Shown: positions 1 through 13,539 of the stretch, piece by piece | Layout: each line of letters opens with the position of its first letter | Numbering within the stretch: the first letter of the stretch is position 1 | Assembly (NCBI GenBank): GCA_029204225.1 | Contig: CM055109.1 | Coordinates: forward strand, 45,744,966 to 45,808,965 | Reading direction: 5' to 3' | Source: Diphasiastrum complanatum | Taxonomy: Eukaryota; Streptophyta; Lycopodiopsida; Lycopodiales; Lycopodiaceae | Length of the DNA stretch: 64,000 bases | Notes under the pieces: model-generated | Seen by the model: only the letters and a program-made list of their open reading frames with translations | What the model was told of the DNA's origin: nothing | Databases searched by the model: none | Position numbers and translations under genes: made by a program

Positions 1-755
1 AATTTTGTAGTGGAGTTGGCATCAGCCTTCCTCACTACCTTGGCTTCGACCCATTTGGTCATGTAATTTGTGGCTACGATGATATAACCATCTTGGGATC
101 CTCGCTCAACCGGACGAATAGGGCCGACATAGGCAATGCCCCATTTCTCAAATGGCATCTCAGCCAAGATAGGTCAGAACGACATTCTATCTTTTTCCTA
201 GGTTCTATTGAACCATTGGCACATGTCACACCTCTTAATCTGGTAGTGAATATCCTTGAACATTGTGAGCCACCGCAACCCATGTTGTAGCACTTTGCGG
301 TTGGTAGCTTCAGCAGTAAAATGCCCTCTATCTATTCCTTCGTGGGCGATACTTACTACTTGGAGCACTTCGTGCATAAGGACGCATCAGCTTATAATTC
401 CATCGTTGCACATGAGATATAATTGTACAACTATCAACGTGTAGGATGCAAATTTAATAATCAACCTGCGTCGTTCCACCTTGTTCACCTATGGGGGAGG
501 ATGTCCCGACATAAGATATCCCACAATGTCAGCTGCCCACTCAAGAACAACATCGATGGTGAACAATATGGTGTTAGGGAGTTCATCATCTACCCCTCTG
601 CTCTCAAGAACATTGCAAATCCATGAGAGGTGATTGGCCAAATAGTGTTGCTTACCCGTGGGGATGACTATTTTAAAGTCGAACTCTTGGAGAAGCAGTA
701 TCCACCTAGTGATTCGTCCGGTAGTGCACTGTTTATTAACCAGATATAGAAGGGC
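1..755 (-). pseudogene. Ty3/gypsy pol fragment: RNase H end and integrase start
   Basis: Read on the minus strand, 755 to about 610 encodes the end of a Ty3/gypsy RNase H domain (ALLYLVNKQ, then RITRWILLLQEFDF and the ANHLSW motif that follows RNase H). Further on (about 290-1), in other frames, come the integrase zinc-finger tail (RCDMCQ-like, then FNRTRKK) and the start of the integrase core (WGIAYVGPI, YIIVATNYMTKWVEA). The motifs fall in several frames with stops between them, so the copy is dead. The left side runs off the window. The right side stops abruptly near 755, inside the expected DHQALLYL motif, where the next element begins. Family assignment is secure; the exact lineage is not. 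Confidence 0.8.
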
Positions 756-779
756 TTCACAAGAACACATGTTGCAAAT

Positions 780-1260
780 ATCCACACAAATATCCATGCA
801 CAATACAAAGGAGCATGTGCGGGCAAAAAAACATTTGCGTGGATATAGCCGTAGATTGGCGTGGATATACGCGTGGATATGGGCGCGTGGATGTTCCACG
901 CAAGTGTCATTTCCGGCAGCAGATCGGCTGGATGTCGGAAAATTCAAACTGCATGGATTATCCACACCAACTCCGACAACTGGCAGCCTAGTAAACATCC
1001 GACACCCGGAGCCGAAAATGGGAATTTTTAGTTTTGCGTGGATAATCCACGCCACAGTAAATTTTTTTAAAAAAAAGGCTCGGCTTTCGCGTAGATATCG
1101 CGTGGATACCTCATGGATAATTATCCACGCGTGTAATCCACGCAAAAAAAAATTTATCCATGCAAAATCCAGAAAGCTGGGGCCGTGAATACCGCATGGA
1201 TAATTTTTTTTTTATATCCACGTGGTATCCACTCAAATTTTTTTGACCAAAAAAAAAACA
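780..1260. repeat. Subterminal repeat cluster, GCGTGGATA / TATCCACGC
   Basis: About 15 copies of the core GTGGATA or its complement TATCCAC occur here in both orientations. Several are joined into palindromes such as GCGTGGATAATCCACGC near 1037 and ATGGATAATTATCCACGC near 1113. Spacing is irregular. In CACTA elements such motifs bind the TNPA protein; that role is inferred. Confidence 0.6.
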
Positions 1261-2005
1261 TTTGGCACGAACCAAAGTGTGGTTCGCACCTAAACTAGAT
1301 ATCAATTTTCTTTTTCATGTTGTGTGAGAGAGAGAAAAAGAGAGTATAGATGGGAGTGAGGATGAGATGGGGATGAATGTGAGTGAGAAGATTGATAGTG
1401 TTTAGGATTTTTAATTCATTGATGGATGTTAATAATATGTGTAGGCTTGGATATGAGAAATGAAAAAAGAGCTTTCATTGCAAAGGATTGAAAGATCAAG
1501 TGCATGCAAAAGGAAAAGCAAAGATTGCAAAACAATGGAAATACAATAGTAAAGGTAAATTCACATTTATTTTGATTCATTTGATATTTAGTTGATAACT
1601 TTATGTGTTATCTATTGATGCATTATATTGTGGTTTCCATTACTTTCCATTGTGCTTTCCATTACTTTCTATTATGCATTCTAGCGTGCAAATCATGTGC
1701 TAAAATAAAAACATTGCATTGAATTCATCAATAGATACATTTGCATTCCATAGATGTGCATTAAATAGACTATACATTGCATTGAATACATCAATAGATA
1801 CATTTGCATTCAATAGATGTGCATTCAATAGACTATACATTTGCATTCATGAATTAAAAATATATGCATTCAAAATTTTTGCAAGAATGATGTGGTGCCA
1901 AAACATTGTATTGATTGATTTTTTAAAAAAAGTACATTGATGAGAGAATAAATTCTCCCTTCCTACATTGCCTTCTACGAGGCCTTACATTTAATTTAGA
2001 AACCT

Positions 2006-3119
2006 CTACTCATCATCACTTCCTCCCTCCTCGCCTCCTTCGTCTTGTAGGTGTACATTGGTGTCTACATCTTCAAACTCCCCTTCGCTCTCATTCACAT
2101 TCTCTTCCACATTTTGCTCTCCAAAATTTTCTACATTTTCTTCCACATCACGAACGCTTGAAGTTGTAGAGCCTCTATACAAAATAGAATCAAAGATTCA
2201 ATTAAATTGAGATTAAACTTACTTGTAAATCACAAAGTAAACAATCACAAAACAATAAAGGTTAAGAGTTTACGATTGGAAACAATCCATGGGATTCCAT
2301 AAAAGCTTTAAGGCCAGCATATCCATGATCATAACCTTGTTTGTAATCCGCGGCATCATGTGTCTTCCAAAATCACTAAGCTACATTCAACAAAAAAAAC
2401 ATAGTTTAGCAATACAATATAGTTTAGCAATAAAAAAACATTAACAATCTCACTACAAAAATAGAATCATAGTAAAAAATATTGCACTTACAAATTGGGC
2501 CTTGAGATTGTCCCTTCCTCCCGATCCCAAGTGACTTTGGCCATGTTTTAAGAGCTTCTCGGCGGCGGCCCTACGTTGTTGTTCATACCCCTTTCACCTT
2601 CCTCCAATCCCTTTTGGAGCACCATCCAGGCTTCGTGGGATTCTTGGGATTCCTCACGGCTCTTCTCATCAATTGCCTTTTGTTTCGAATCCAAAGGCAC
2701 ATTGAATTCAAGGCCCAAGTCCTACTAAAAGCATTGGATTGAGGGAATTCAGAATATAAAGTCTCTATTATTTTATTTTTGTCTTCAAGCGATTGGGAGG
2801 ACCAATTGATCATGTAATCCTTACCAAAATATAAAGCAACTAAATCACGCAAACGGGCATGAACTACATTGTCACGCATATTTTTTATAACTCCACCACG
2901 TGGATTAAGATCATAATACACACGACACGATTCTTGGGAAGGGGCATCTTCGGAAGCTCTTCTCTCATATGATTCACCTAAAAAAGATAACACAAGATTT
3001 TTTATTCTATCTCTTTGTTGAGGAGATAGATTCTCAAACCACTCTTGATTATATTCTTCGGGCTCCTCACAAGCTCTTCTCCTAAATGGTCTCCCACTTG
3101 ACCTACCACTTGAAGACAT
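2006..3119 (-). pseudogene. TNPA-like protein with Transposase_24-like domain (CACTA copy 1)
   Basis: Three exons fit. Exon 1 (3119-2492) begins MSSSGRSSGR and carries YYDLNPRGGVI, a W/K-rich central part and CSKRDWRKVK; a 1-nt frame shift near 2585 is needed to continue into QQRRAAAEKLLKHG. It ends at a GTAAGT donor. Exon 2 (2380-2274) begins LSDF, then needs another 1-nt shift to read YKQGYDHGYAGLKAFMESHG. Exon 3 (2174-2006) is a very acidic tail ending GGSDDE and a stop. The gene at 5801-6843 has the same domain order and the same exon 1/2 and exon 2/3 boundaries, which supports the model. In CACTA elements this class of protein binds DNA at the element ends. The two frame shifts make it a pseudogene. 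The family link rests on pattern: the order of W, R and K residues followed by a G-rich tail. Confidence 0.65.
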
Positions 3120-3444
3120 TGTAGCAAAGAAAAACTTTAAAAGTTAGAAAGTACTGAAAAATGGGAGTGAAAGAGTAGTGAAAACTGTTAGATTAGAAGA
3201 GTAAGTAATGACAAGAAAGCAATAGATAAATAGTAAGCAAGATCACTACCAAGCAAGATCAATAGAGCAAGCAATAGCAAGAGCAAGATCACTAGCAAGG
3301 AAGCAAACAAGCAAGATGTATAGAGCTTGGAAGAGCAATAGCAAGCAAGAGCACCAAACACTAGATTAGGAAAACCTATAAAACTTGAAAGCAAAAGAAG
3401 AGGAGCAAGAATGCTCGCGAAAATGCTGTTTTATTGGCATTCAA

Positions 3445-3515
3445 GTTTCACGTGGATTATCCACGCAGAAGTTATCCACGCGTGGATAATCCACGCGATA
3501 TCCACACGTGGTTTT
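3445..3515. repeat. Subterminal repeat cluster, right end of CACTA copy 1
   Basis: Six copies of TTATCCACGC/GCGTGGATAA are packed into about 70 bases. They match the motif of the 780-1260 cluster on the other side of the TNPA-like gene. Confidence 0.6.
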
Positions 3516-3545
3516 CTTTTCCTCTCTTCACACGTGAGAGGGTCC

Positions 3546-4619
3546 CCCACACGGGCTTGCATGCTTTAAATGTCATTCAATATTCTCATAATCTTTTCTA
3601 GATTTTATGAGAATATTTTATTGTAGGATTTTACATAAAATATATTTTTAAATATGATGGAACATAAAAAAATCAATTCAAAGATCATTATGGTAGTATT
3701 TAATTGTTAAAACTAGTTTTATATTGTTATAAATTATTTTTCTTGAGATTTGACATACAAGACAAAATCATGAGATAAGAAATAGTACATATTATTATTA
3801 AACAAGTAATTTGACAAGTTTTTTAATATTTTATGACATAATATTATGTCAAATTGGTGATGTCATAAAACATTTAGTTTATAAATAATAAAGGTGTCAT
3901 AGATTTGATATAATTTGATGACATGATTATCTGGTCAAATAGAAAAAATTTGCATTTGTCATGTGGCCTCTTAAATGGTTGCATGGGGTCATTTAGATTT
4001 ATGATCAAAAGCATTTATGTTATATTGAGGACCTTAGTGATATGTGACCTATATGATATATCTTTTTAATTGTTGGTGTGTGACCTATATAACCTTATAT
4101 GAAATCATAGTAATTAGTTGACATATCATTTATCATTGTAATAAAGATGTTGATTAATGGTGTGCTATCTAGTATATGATTGATTGACATTGTCCAATTG
4201 CTCGTCTTTTCTTTTCGATTCGATGAACATCATCTTGCATACAAAGCAACCATAGATGGAAAGGGCGAATGCATATTGCTCCTCATGAAATAGCATGGCA
4301 CACTAGGCCAATCCAAAGAGATTTATCTCTAACTAACTCGAGCCAAGTATTAATTAATCAAATGAGTGATTGAGTGGGAAATGAATCAATTGAGTATATG
4401 ACTGATTGTTTGATTTTGATCATTCCATCTTGAAAGAAAGATTGAGTGAGATCATCACTCATCTTGGACAAGAGTTCAAACTGAAAGCTTCAAACATTGA
4501 CTGCTATGTGGTCTTTAAATTAGTTGAGATAGGCCTGAGCGCACTATCTACTGATGTCTAACGTTGGTCAGTATGACCCTCATTTTAATTGCTCGTCATG
4601 TGTTGCCCCACCCAAGCAA
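3546..4619. other. No gene recognised; AT-rich intergenic DNA
   Basis: AT-rich sequence without a convincing reading frame, repeat array or element end on either strand. Confidence 0.5.
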
Positions 4620-5055
4620 TTTTCTTTATAGCAATGTAGATCCCACACGTGTTGCTCCAGACGTGCAGTTTCACACGTGCATATACAGACGTGTAGTTTC
4701 ACATGTCAGTTACTAATTGGGCCATGTGTCGCAAGTATTCACACGTGCCAACTTTTTTTGCCTATATAAGTCAATGCTTGGGGATTGTACAGGTTTTCGC
4801 GTAATTTGCTTTCACCTTCGATTGCTTCCGTACGACTTGCATACGTAATATCACCATCACGCAAGCGATCTCATCCCTAGGCATGTCCCTAATACCCTCT
4901 TGCGTCGTAGCGATATCAGCCTGAATGTGCCCAATATCGCCATCACGCGAGCCCCTTCCTCTCCTCGCCTGACTCTGCTACTCTCTCGTGTCGTAGCGAT
5001 ATCATTCTCCAAGTTCCCAGTGTAGCCATCACGTGAGAGAATCTAACTTTCTCTA
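4620..5055 (+). promoter_or_regulatory. Promoter-like segment: ACACGTG cluster, TATA box, 86-bp tandem repeat
   Basis: Several ACACGTG / G-box-like motifs lie between 4635 and 4757, followed by TATATAAG at 4763-4770. Downstream, CCATCAC recurs at 4854, 4940 and 5026, an exact 86-bp period, with CGTAGCGATATCA also repeated. The copia-A fragment begins at about 5056. The layout resembles the U3/R part of an LTR or a leader, but I see no LTR ends, so this is a promoter candidate only. Confidence 0.4.
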
Positions 5056-5657
5056 CTATTGTATCTTTATCTTCACGTGGTACTCAACACCAACGACAGT
5101 GACAGACGACTCGAAGGCGTTCTGTTCATGCCGTAGCAAGAATAGCAGATGCAAGGATGCGTGTGACATTTTCTGACGAAGCATGCAACGTTCATTGATG
5201 ATTATAGTAAATTTGCCAGACTGTATTTTAGCCAGAATAAATCTGAAGCACTTGATAAATTCACAGAATATGTGAATTGGACAGAGAGATGCACAGGCAA
5301 CAAAGTGAAAATCAGGACAGATCGAGGTGGTGAATACATCTCGAATCGGTTCACTGACTTCTGTAATAATCGTGGCATCATTCACAGAAGGACTACAGCC
5401 TATACACCGCAGCACAATGGTGTTGCACAAAGAAAGAATAGGACCCTGATGGAAGCTGTTAGATGCATGATGGCCTACTCAAAAGCTCCAAGGGTACTAT
5501 GGGCTGAAGCAGTAGCTACAGCCGCATACATCCAGCTTAGGATTGGGAAGTCCGGTGTCCCTCACATGACACCACACGAATTATGGTGGGGTAGAAAGTC
5601 CAACGTGTCTCACGTCAGAATCTTTGGCTATGCAGCTTATGCACATATTCCTGACAT
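5056..5657 (+). pseudogene. Copia-A integrase fragment
   Basis: Encodes a Ty1/copia integrase core: FIDDYSKFA-like sequence, RTDRGGEY with the second catalytic Asp, QHNGVAQRKNRTLMEA with the catalytic Glu, and HMTPHELWWGRK. The sequence closely matches the copia-A copies at 28-33 kb and 35-38 kb. The first 150 bases match the protease/pre-integrase stretch near 37540 but have lost the sequence between it and the integrase. The reading frame breaks at about 5657, after YAAYAHIP, where CACTA copy 2 begins. This is an internally deleted fragment without LTRs. Confidence 0.85.
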
Positions 5658-5800
5658 TTCAATTTTTGAAAAAAACATTGCACATATAAAAGCAATGGCA
5701 ATATAACACGATCATTTGCAATAATAATATTTTCATAATATGAATCAATGTATTACAAAATTTGTGCTTTAATGTCGCACGAGTCTTTCTAAATCTAACA

Positions 5801-6843
5801 TCAAAAAAAATTTATAAATCTAATATACTCATCGTCGTCGTGATGTCCAGTCTGCATGAACACAAACAAACAAACTACAATAATATTTAATGCTTGATCG
5901 TATTAAATTAAATAAAATTGACGTCATGATACAAACCACATTAGTATGAATACAAAAATTAGTACTTACATTTGGAGGATGACCCTCATTCTTTAGTTTG
6001 TCGACTAATGCCTCGTACGATTCCCTGTAGGCATATTCGTATTCCTCCTTAGTTGGCAGACGTCCATAGTCCGCCAACTATCCATGCATTCAATTTAAGT
6101 TGAAATTTTTTTAGGGCTACGTTGAAGCAGCTAGTCATAATGCATTTAAAAAAATAAAAACATATGAAATCAAAGATAAACTATAAGAGTAGTGTAAGTT
6201 CACTTACCATGCTTGCTTGCAATCTCGGCTTTCTGCTCGAGCCCAACCTAGAATTGCCTATCCCATGCATCCTAGCGGCCGCAGCATCTTTCTGAATCTT
6301 GTATTTATCTGGTGTTTGTTCATCCGCTTTTACACGGTTCCAATCATTTCTTGAACATTGGGAGGGCTTGGATTGCCCGTCTCTATAAGCTCGTTGTGCC
6401 ATATCACGACGATGCCTAATCCATAAGCTCATATGCTTATGAATTTCCTTCTCCTCGAATTTCTCTTCTTGTTGGAATTCGTCACGAAGGGTACCAATAA
6501 CCTATCGTTTATCGGCGGCAGGTTGTTCGGACCATTTACTAAATAATCTATCGCCAAAATGGCGTTGACATAAAGAATAGAGTCGGTCCAAAACCACCCT
6601 CCCTTTTCTATTGGCAATTATATTGCCTTGAGGATCCACGTCATAATATGGATTTGTGGATGACTCTTCGGTGGGGGCAGGAGCCGCGGCCACTTGTGAG
6701 GGACCACCCTCATCTTGGCTAAGCATACTTTGCAGTTGTGTTTTTTGCCCAGGAGTTAATGATTCATATAATTTTTTTACAAAGTCTCCCGAGCTTTCAC
6801 CACTGTCTGCTCCGACATGATTACTGCATTCATAAACATACAA
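5801..6843 (-). pseudogene. TNPA-like protein with Transposase_24-like domain (CACTA copy 2)
   Basis: Exon 1 (6843-6208) starts MYVYECSNHVG and contains YYDVDPQGNII, RHFGDRLFSKW, MSLWIRHRRDMAQRAY and CSRNDWNRVKADEQTPDKY. It ends after RKPRLQASM at a GTAAGT donor. A single TAG interrupts it near 6503. Exon 2 (6077-5970) reads LADYGRLPTKEEYEYAYRES, and exon 3 (5851-5801) is a short acidic end (HHDDDEY). It parallels the gene at 2006-3119 in domain order and intron positions, with perhaps one third identity by eye. The expected role is binding subterminal repeats alongside TNP2. One nonsense codon is the only obvious lesion. Confidence 0.7.
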
Positions 6844-7268
6844 TACATTACAATAATCCCTAATATATTGAAATGAAGTAAAAAAGAAAATCGATTACAG
6901 AACTTTAATGCATATTAAAGTAGAACTTTCATACCTGTGTTAACAAAAGAAGAGAGATATGTGTGTAGAGTTTGAACCTGCACCAAGATGCAAAAGAATC
7001 ATATAAGCGACAATGTATAAGAATAGTTCTATCTAAAAATTAAAACATTAGAATCATACAATAATTTTATGTTATTTGTGTTTTGTACTTGTGCATATAT
7101 GCAGTTTATCACAACGAGATGAATTACATTCAGATCAGTCTAGCGATGAAGACACTACTCAAGTTAACAGGGTAAGTAATAAACATGCATGTTTTCTTGT
7201 TCATAGAAAACTTTGTTATTATAAGATAAAATATTGTGCTAAGAATGTACTTGATTTTTGTTTCTCGT

Positions 7269-10200
7269 AAAGACAAAATAAAATATGGTGCACATGCCTC
7301 AAGTGTGATGGACAAAAGATGCGTGAAAGACGCAGTGTTGAAAATCATTTGTGGAAGTTTGGACAAAAAGAAGAAGGTCAACCATCGAATTTGGAAGACG
7401 TTGAGGTTTGTTAATTTTATATGATTGTTTTTTATTATAATCTTTGTCAATCTATATATGTCACTTATGAAATTTGTTTCATGTGTGTAGCCAATATCGA
7501 ATGTCATTCCACGGAGTTGATCCATCCGTGTTTAGTTACAATCAACATCAAGTTTTGATAGACATGAGAAAACAAAGAATGAAACAAATTGAAGAGGCAA
7601 ACACAATTGGAAAAGAGAATAATCAACTTGATTCTAGTTATTATGATGATGAGGTGCAACACGATGAAGTAATGCACAACATGTTTGAATCTTACTTTGA
7701 AACAAATGAGAATGATGATATGCATGCATCTTCTAATGAAAACGGAGATCACGAACAATTTGAGATGGGTGAAGACGAGATTCTATTGCGCAAGGAGGCA
7801 GACGCTCCTCTATATCATGGAGCATCCATTTTGAGACTAGCTACGTCAATTCTTATTCTAAACCTTCAAGCAACATACAAATGGAGTGATCGTAGCGTGA
7901 CATCTTTATTCGGGTACTTAACACATAACACAACTATTATACTTTATAGCATATTTACATTAAGTTAATTTTTTTTCTTTTCTAACAACTCACAATGCTC
8001 TTTTTTTAGGTTGTTGCATCGAATACTTCCGAAAGAAAATGTGATACCTAAAATATGAAAAGAAGCACGAAAGATGATGACCGTGCTTGGAATGGATTAC
8101 GACACAATACATGCACGTCCAGAAGACCATGTTCTATATAGAGGTGAGCATTCAGAAAAGCTTCAATGTCCCATGTGTAACACTTCACGTTTTCGAGATG
8201 ACGTACAAGGGGATAAAGTGCCACAAAAAGTGTTACGACATTTTTCAATTATCCCACGATTGCAACGTTTATTTCGATGTAAATCTTTGGCACAACTAAT
8301 GGATTGGTGTTGGAAGTATTTCTACTGAGTGCAGTGGCTAGATCTACTTACGGGTGTAGTATAGGGATGTAGAGATTCGTCCACTTTTTAAGCTTCTACA
8401 ATAAGCTTCAACGGAAATATGGACAGGAATGAGAGCACTAAGGCTTACCCAACTAGTGCCCGAAACGGAAATGAACTAATTAGTAACAACAATAAAAATC
8501 TTTGCTAAGGCTTACCCAACTAGCAAGGTACATCACGATGTTAATTCTTCATGGAATGAATCCATTGATGGTATGAAACGGTTGTCTATTTTTCATAAAT
8601 TACCCTATTGGAGGAATTTATTGATAAACCATCTATTGGATTCTATGCACATATTCAAAAACGTCGGTGAATCCTTATGGAACCACATCATTGGCATACA
8701 AGACAACTCTGCAGCTCGCAAAGATCTACAAGCGGCCGATGTGAAAAGACCCTATTGGAATCAATACACCGAAGGTGGAGATGAGATTCTACCTAGCATG
8801 TCGTGGATTCTTACAAAAGACAACTCTCGTATGTTAAACATGTCATAACACAAATGAGAACTTCAACAGGCTATGCACATTCTTTATGCAAGTCATTTAC
8901 CAAAGATGGTAAATCAAGTGGATTGAAATCACATGATTGGCATAAGATATTGCAATTCATACTTCCACTTTCTATTCGAGGTCTCTTCAACAATGACGTA
9001 TGAAATATGCTTTACAATTTGTCATCGATGATTAGGTTTGTATATTTTTTTAAGCAGTTGTATAAATATGTGATATTTCAATTTTTTTATGTGTTAAACA
9101 ACCTAATGTACTATCAATCTTGCAGGTGGATTTCCTCAAAAGAAATACAAAATAGTGAATTGGATTCCATGAAAATCCAAATGATTGAAAGGGTATGTTT
9201 GTTGGAAAGAGATTTTTCAACTTCCTTTTTGGATATACAAGTTCATCTTCTAGTGCATTTGGTCGAAGAAGTATCAATTGCAGGAGCTGTGCACACGAGA
9301 TTATGAAAGTTTTGAAGGGCTTTGTGAGACAAAAGGTAAGGCCAGAAGGTAGCATTGCAGAAAGTTGGCTTGTACATGAATCTTTGTTTTCTATCACCGA
9401 AATAGTCTCACAATTGCATCCTGCAAGTCCAAAAATGTGATGTGAAGAAGAAGATGAACGTGTTAAGGGTGAAGTACCACAAAAAAATGGTGTGCAAAAA
9501 AAACTTTCACCTCAATTAAAAGAGAAAATTGACACATTCATATTATATAATTGTGGACAAATGAAAAAGTGGATTTCAAGATATGAAGAAGCCCAAAAAG
9601 GAAAGAAACATAACATTGAAATGAAGAAGAAATATCAATCGAAGAAGAAGAAGGGCATTGGAGAACAACGAACCTTTGGAGCCTTTACCTTCAAAATGCT
9701 CTCGTGAATGGGTTTTTGATACGATGCTAAAAGCATCCAAAAACGGAGAAGAAGTGACCGAATCAGAATGGGAATTTGTTCGCGGATGTGGATGGAAGGT
9801 TAGTGTAATATTGTTTATGTGAAGTTTTGTTTTTGTACTACTCAATATATGAATAGTATTTCTAATTACACACATTTTTTTTTTTTTGTGTTTTAGTATA
9901 CATCATACACTGCCATGTGGGCATATGGACACCATTACCGTGTTGAGAGAGTTGACAACAAGCGATGTACATATGATTGTGGTATAATGGCCAACTTTCA
10001 ACAAGAGAGTCGTTCTAGTGTGAGGGACCCTAATGTCATTTCAGGTGACCTAGACTATGTCGGCACACTGCAACATATTTATGAAGTCGATTACGAGACT
10101 AATGACAAATACTTTATTTTTGACATAAAATGGTTTAAGATCATCTATCGTGGAAGCAACGCCACGATTAGAAATGATAACTCAAAGTTTTTTCAAATCG

Positions 10201-10795
10201 ACTCAACAAAATGTATATCGATGGACTCTTATGACACTTTAGTATTGCCACGACATTGCGAACAAGTGAGACTCTAAAATTTCAATGTCATTAATATTCG
10301 CAATCCAATTATTTATGTATCAATCTTATAATACTAACTTAATTTTTTTTAATTCTTTGGTAGATTATGTTCCATCTAGATCGAATAGACCCAAGATGGT
10401 GGTATGTGATCCAACTTATTGCAAGAAAATGACGCGTGTTTGAAGGAAACAATATTGTTGAAATGGATACACAAGACGGACCACCACCAATTTTGGCGAT
10501 GTTTTGGAAGAATCTGAACCACTCACCCAAACTCCAAATGATGTCGAAATGATGGGAGAAGAAGGTACAAATAAAAATGATGAGATTCCTACGATCGTAC
10601 CAAATTGGGATTAATTTGAGGCCCCCACGTTTGGATGAGATAGAATTAGAAGAAGAGGAGATTGAACATGAGGGTAACTCACATCATGAAAGAGACACGA
10701 TCGAAAATTTACGATTATACCTAGACCTAGATTTAGATGAGTGTCAAGACTTGTGTGATGACAAAAATGATGCAAATGATGACAATGATCTATGA
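7269..10795 (+). pseudogene. CACTA TNP2 transposase, decayed
   Basis: The domains appear in the order known for plant TNP2. A Transpos_assoc zinc-binding part (CTCLKCDGQKM, ENHLWKFG) lies at about 7290-7403, and a linker (LYHGASILRLATSILI) at about 7800-7915. The TNP2 core start is at 8010-8328 (DHVLYRGEH, CPMCNTSRF, KVPQKVLRHFSIIPRLQRLF). LPYWRNLLINHLLDSMHI lies at about 8595-8650, a DUF4218-like part at about 8860-9400 (GLKSHDWHKILQFILP, VHLLVHLVEE, RPEGSIAESW), and a DUF4216-like part at about 9900-10400. The tail is acidic. Damage includes a TGA near 8056, a frameshift near 8820, frame conflicts at exon joins, and loss of the central part of the core between 8328 and 8570. Several GT-AG introns are visible. 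The enzyme cannot be functional. Confidence 0.85.
8329..8570. other. Foreign segment replacing the middle of the TNP2 core
   Basis: After the transposase frame stops at 8328, this stretch matches no TNP2 sequence. It contains a 19-bp direct repeat beginning CTAAGGCTTACCC at 8438-8456 and again at 8505-8523. Transposase homology resumes near 8573. Roughly 0.9 kb of expected core sequence is missing (estimated from the usual TNP2 length). Confidence 0.5.
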
Positions 10796-10800
10796 TTATC

Positions 10801-11379
10801 TATCATTCTTTGTTTTATATTCATCGCAATATTTTTTAGGTATATTTTTATAGATAGAGTTGAATGTGATAATTATAATACCCGAACCTTGCGGTTATGT
10901 CCTATTTCATAATGTCACCACATATTCCCTCCCTGCGGCGTGTAGGTCTTTCCTTGCGAGTTGGAAAGATTAGAACCTCGCTTTAACGGGAGAAAAGTAA
11001 GGGCTACACACCTTCCGAGGATTGGAAATTTTAATTATCTACATTTCACCTTTGCATATTAATTAATTGCTAGTGTATGCAATAAAATACGATATTGCTT
11101 TGAACAAAATGAAAATTATGAATTACTATTTAATTTCTTACTATGTTAGATAATTGTATTCTAATAATAGAACAAATTGAAACAACACAAACTCAGCGGT
11201 AAACTCACTTGAAGCTTAAGTGCAAACGTGCAATTGCTCACTCTTTAAACGCTTGCTCTTTTTTTTTTGGACATTTTTGTCACATGCACAAGCAATTAAA
11301 AAATAACACTATATTACACAATTGAACCATTATTATAAGCAAATTCAAACATACAATTACCATCAAATACTATCTAGTC

Positions 11380-11380
<1 letters not shown>
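10801..11380. other. No gene recognised; flank of CACTA copy 2
   Basis: AT-rich apart from a slightly GC-richer patch at about 10880-11030. No frame, repeat array or terminal repeat was recognised. Confidence 0.4.
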
Positions 11381-13320
<1,940 letters not shown>

Positions 13321-13539
13321 AAAACAAACAAACAAACATCAACCTCAAACAAACAAACAAAAAGCAAAACAAACAAAAATCAAGCACCAATCTCAAACAA
13401 TGATCTTCAAGCACCTTCAAGCATTGATCTTCAAGCCCTCAAGCCCTCAAGCATTGATCGCCCTCGATCGTCCTCAATCGCTCCAAAGACGCTCAAATCT
13501 GCAAAAGACAAAGTGAAAGAAAAGGTGCTGGATCACATG

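Larger units (their letters stand above)
756..3545. mobile_element. CACTA-like non-autonomous DNA element (copy 1)
   Basis: The block lies immediately to the right of the broken gypsy RNase H. Both ends carry dense copies of GTGGATA/TATCCAC (about 780-1260 and 3445-3515), resembling the subterminal repeats of CACTA elements. Between them is a minus-strand TNPA-like gene (2006-3119). No TNP2 transposase is present, so it would depend on another element. I could not find a CACTA terminal inverted repeat or a target-site duplication, so the outer limits and the superfamily remain inferences. Confidence 0.5.
5658..10800. mobile_element. CACTA-like (En/Spm) element copy 2 with divergent TNPA-like and TNP2 genes
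   Basis: The element carries a minus-strand TNPA-like gene (5801-6843) and a plus-strand TNP2 transposase gene (about 7269-10795), divergently arranged with about 430 bp between them. This gene pair is diagnostic of plant CACTA elements. The left edge is the break in the copia-A integrase at about 5657. The right edge is uncertain: it may lie soon after the acidic end of TNP2, or beyond the microsatellites at the GTCGGA-rich tract near 13920. No CACTA inverted ends were seen. The transposase is dead, so the copy is not autonomous. Confidence 0.75.

Noticed and set aside
780-1260. TTATCCAC motifs as DnaA boxes of a bacterial origin
   Set aside because: The context is plant transposon DNA; the motif is part of a longer GCGTGGATAA palindrome and repeats at the other end of the element.
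2449-2462. CACTACAAAAATAG as a CACTA terminal repeat
   Set aside because: It lies inside the first intron of the TNPA-like gene and has no inverted partner at the expected distance.
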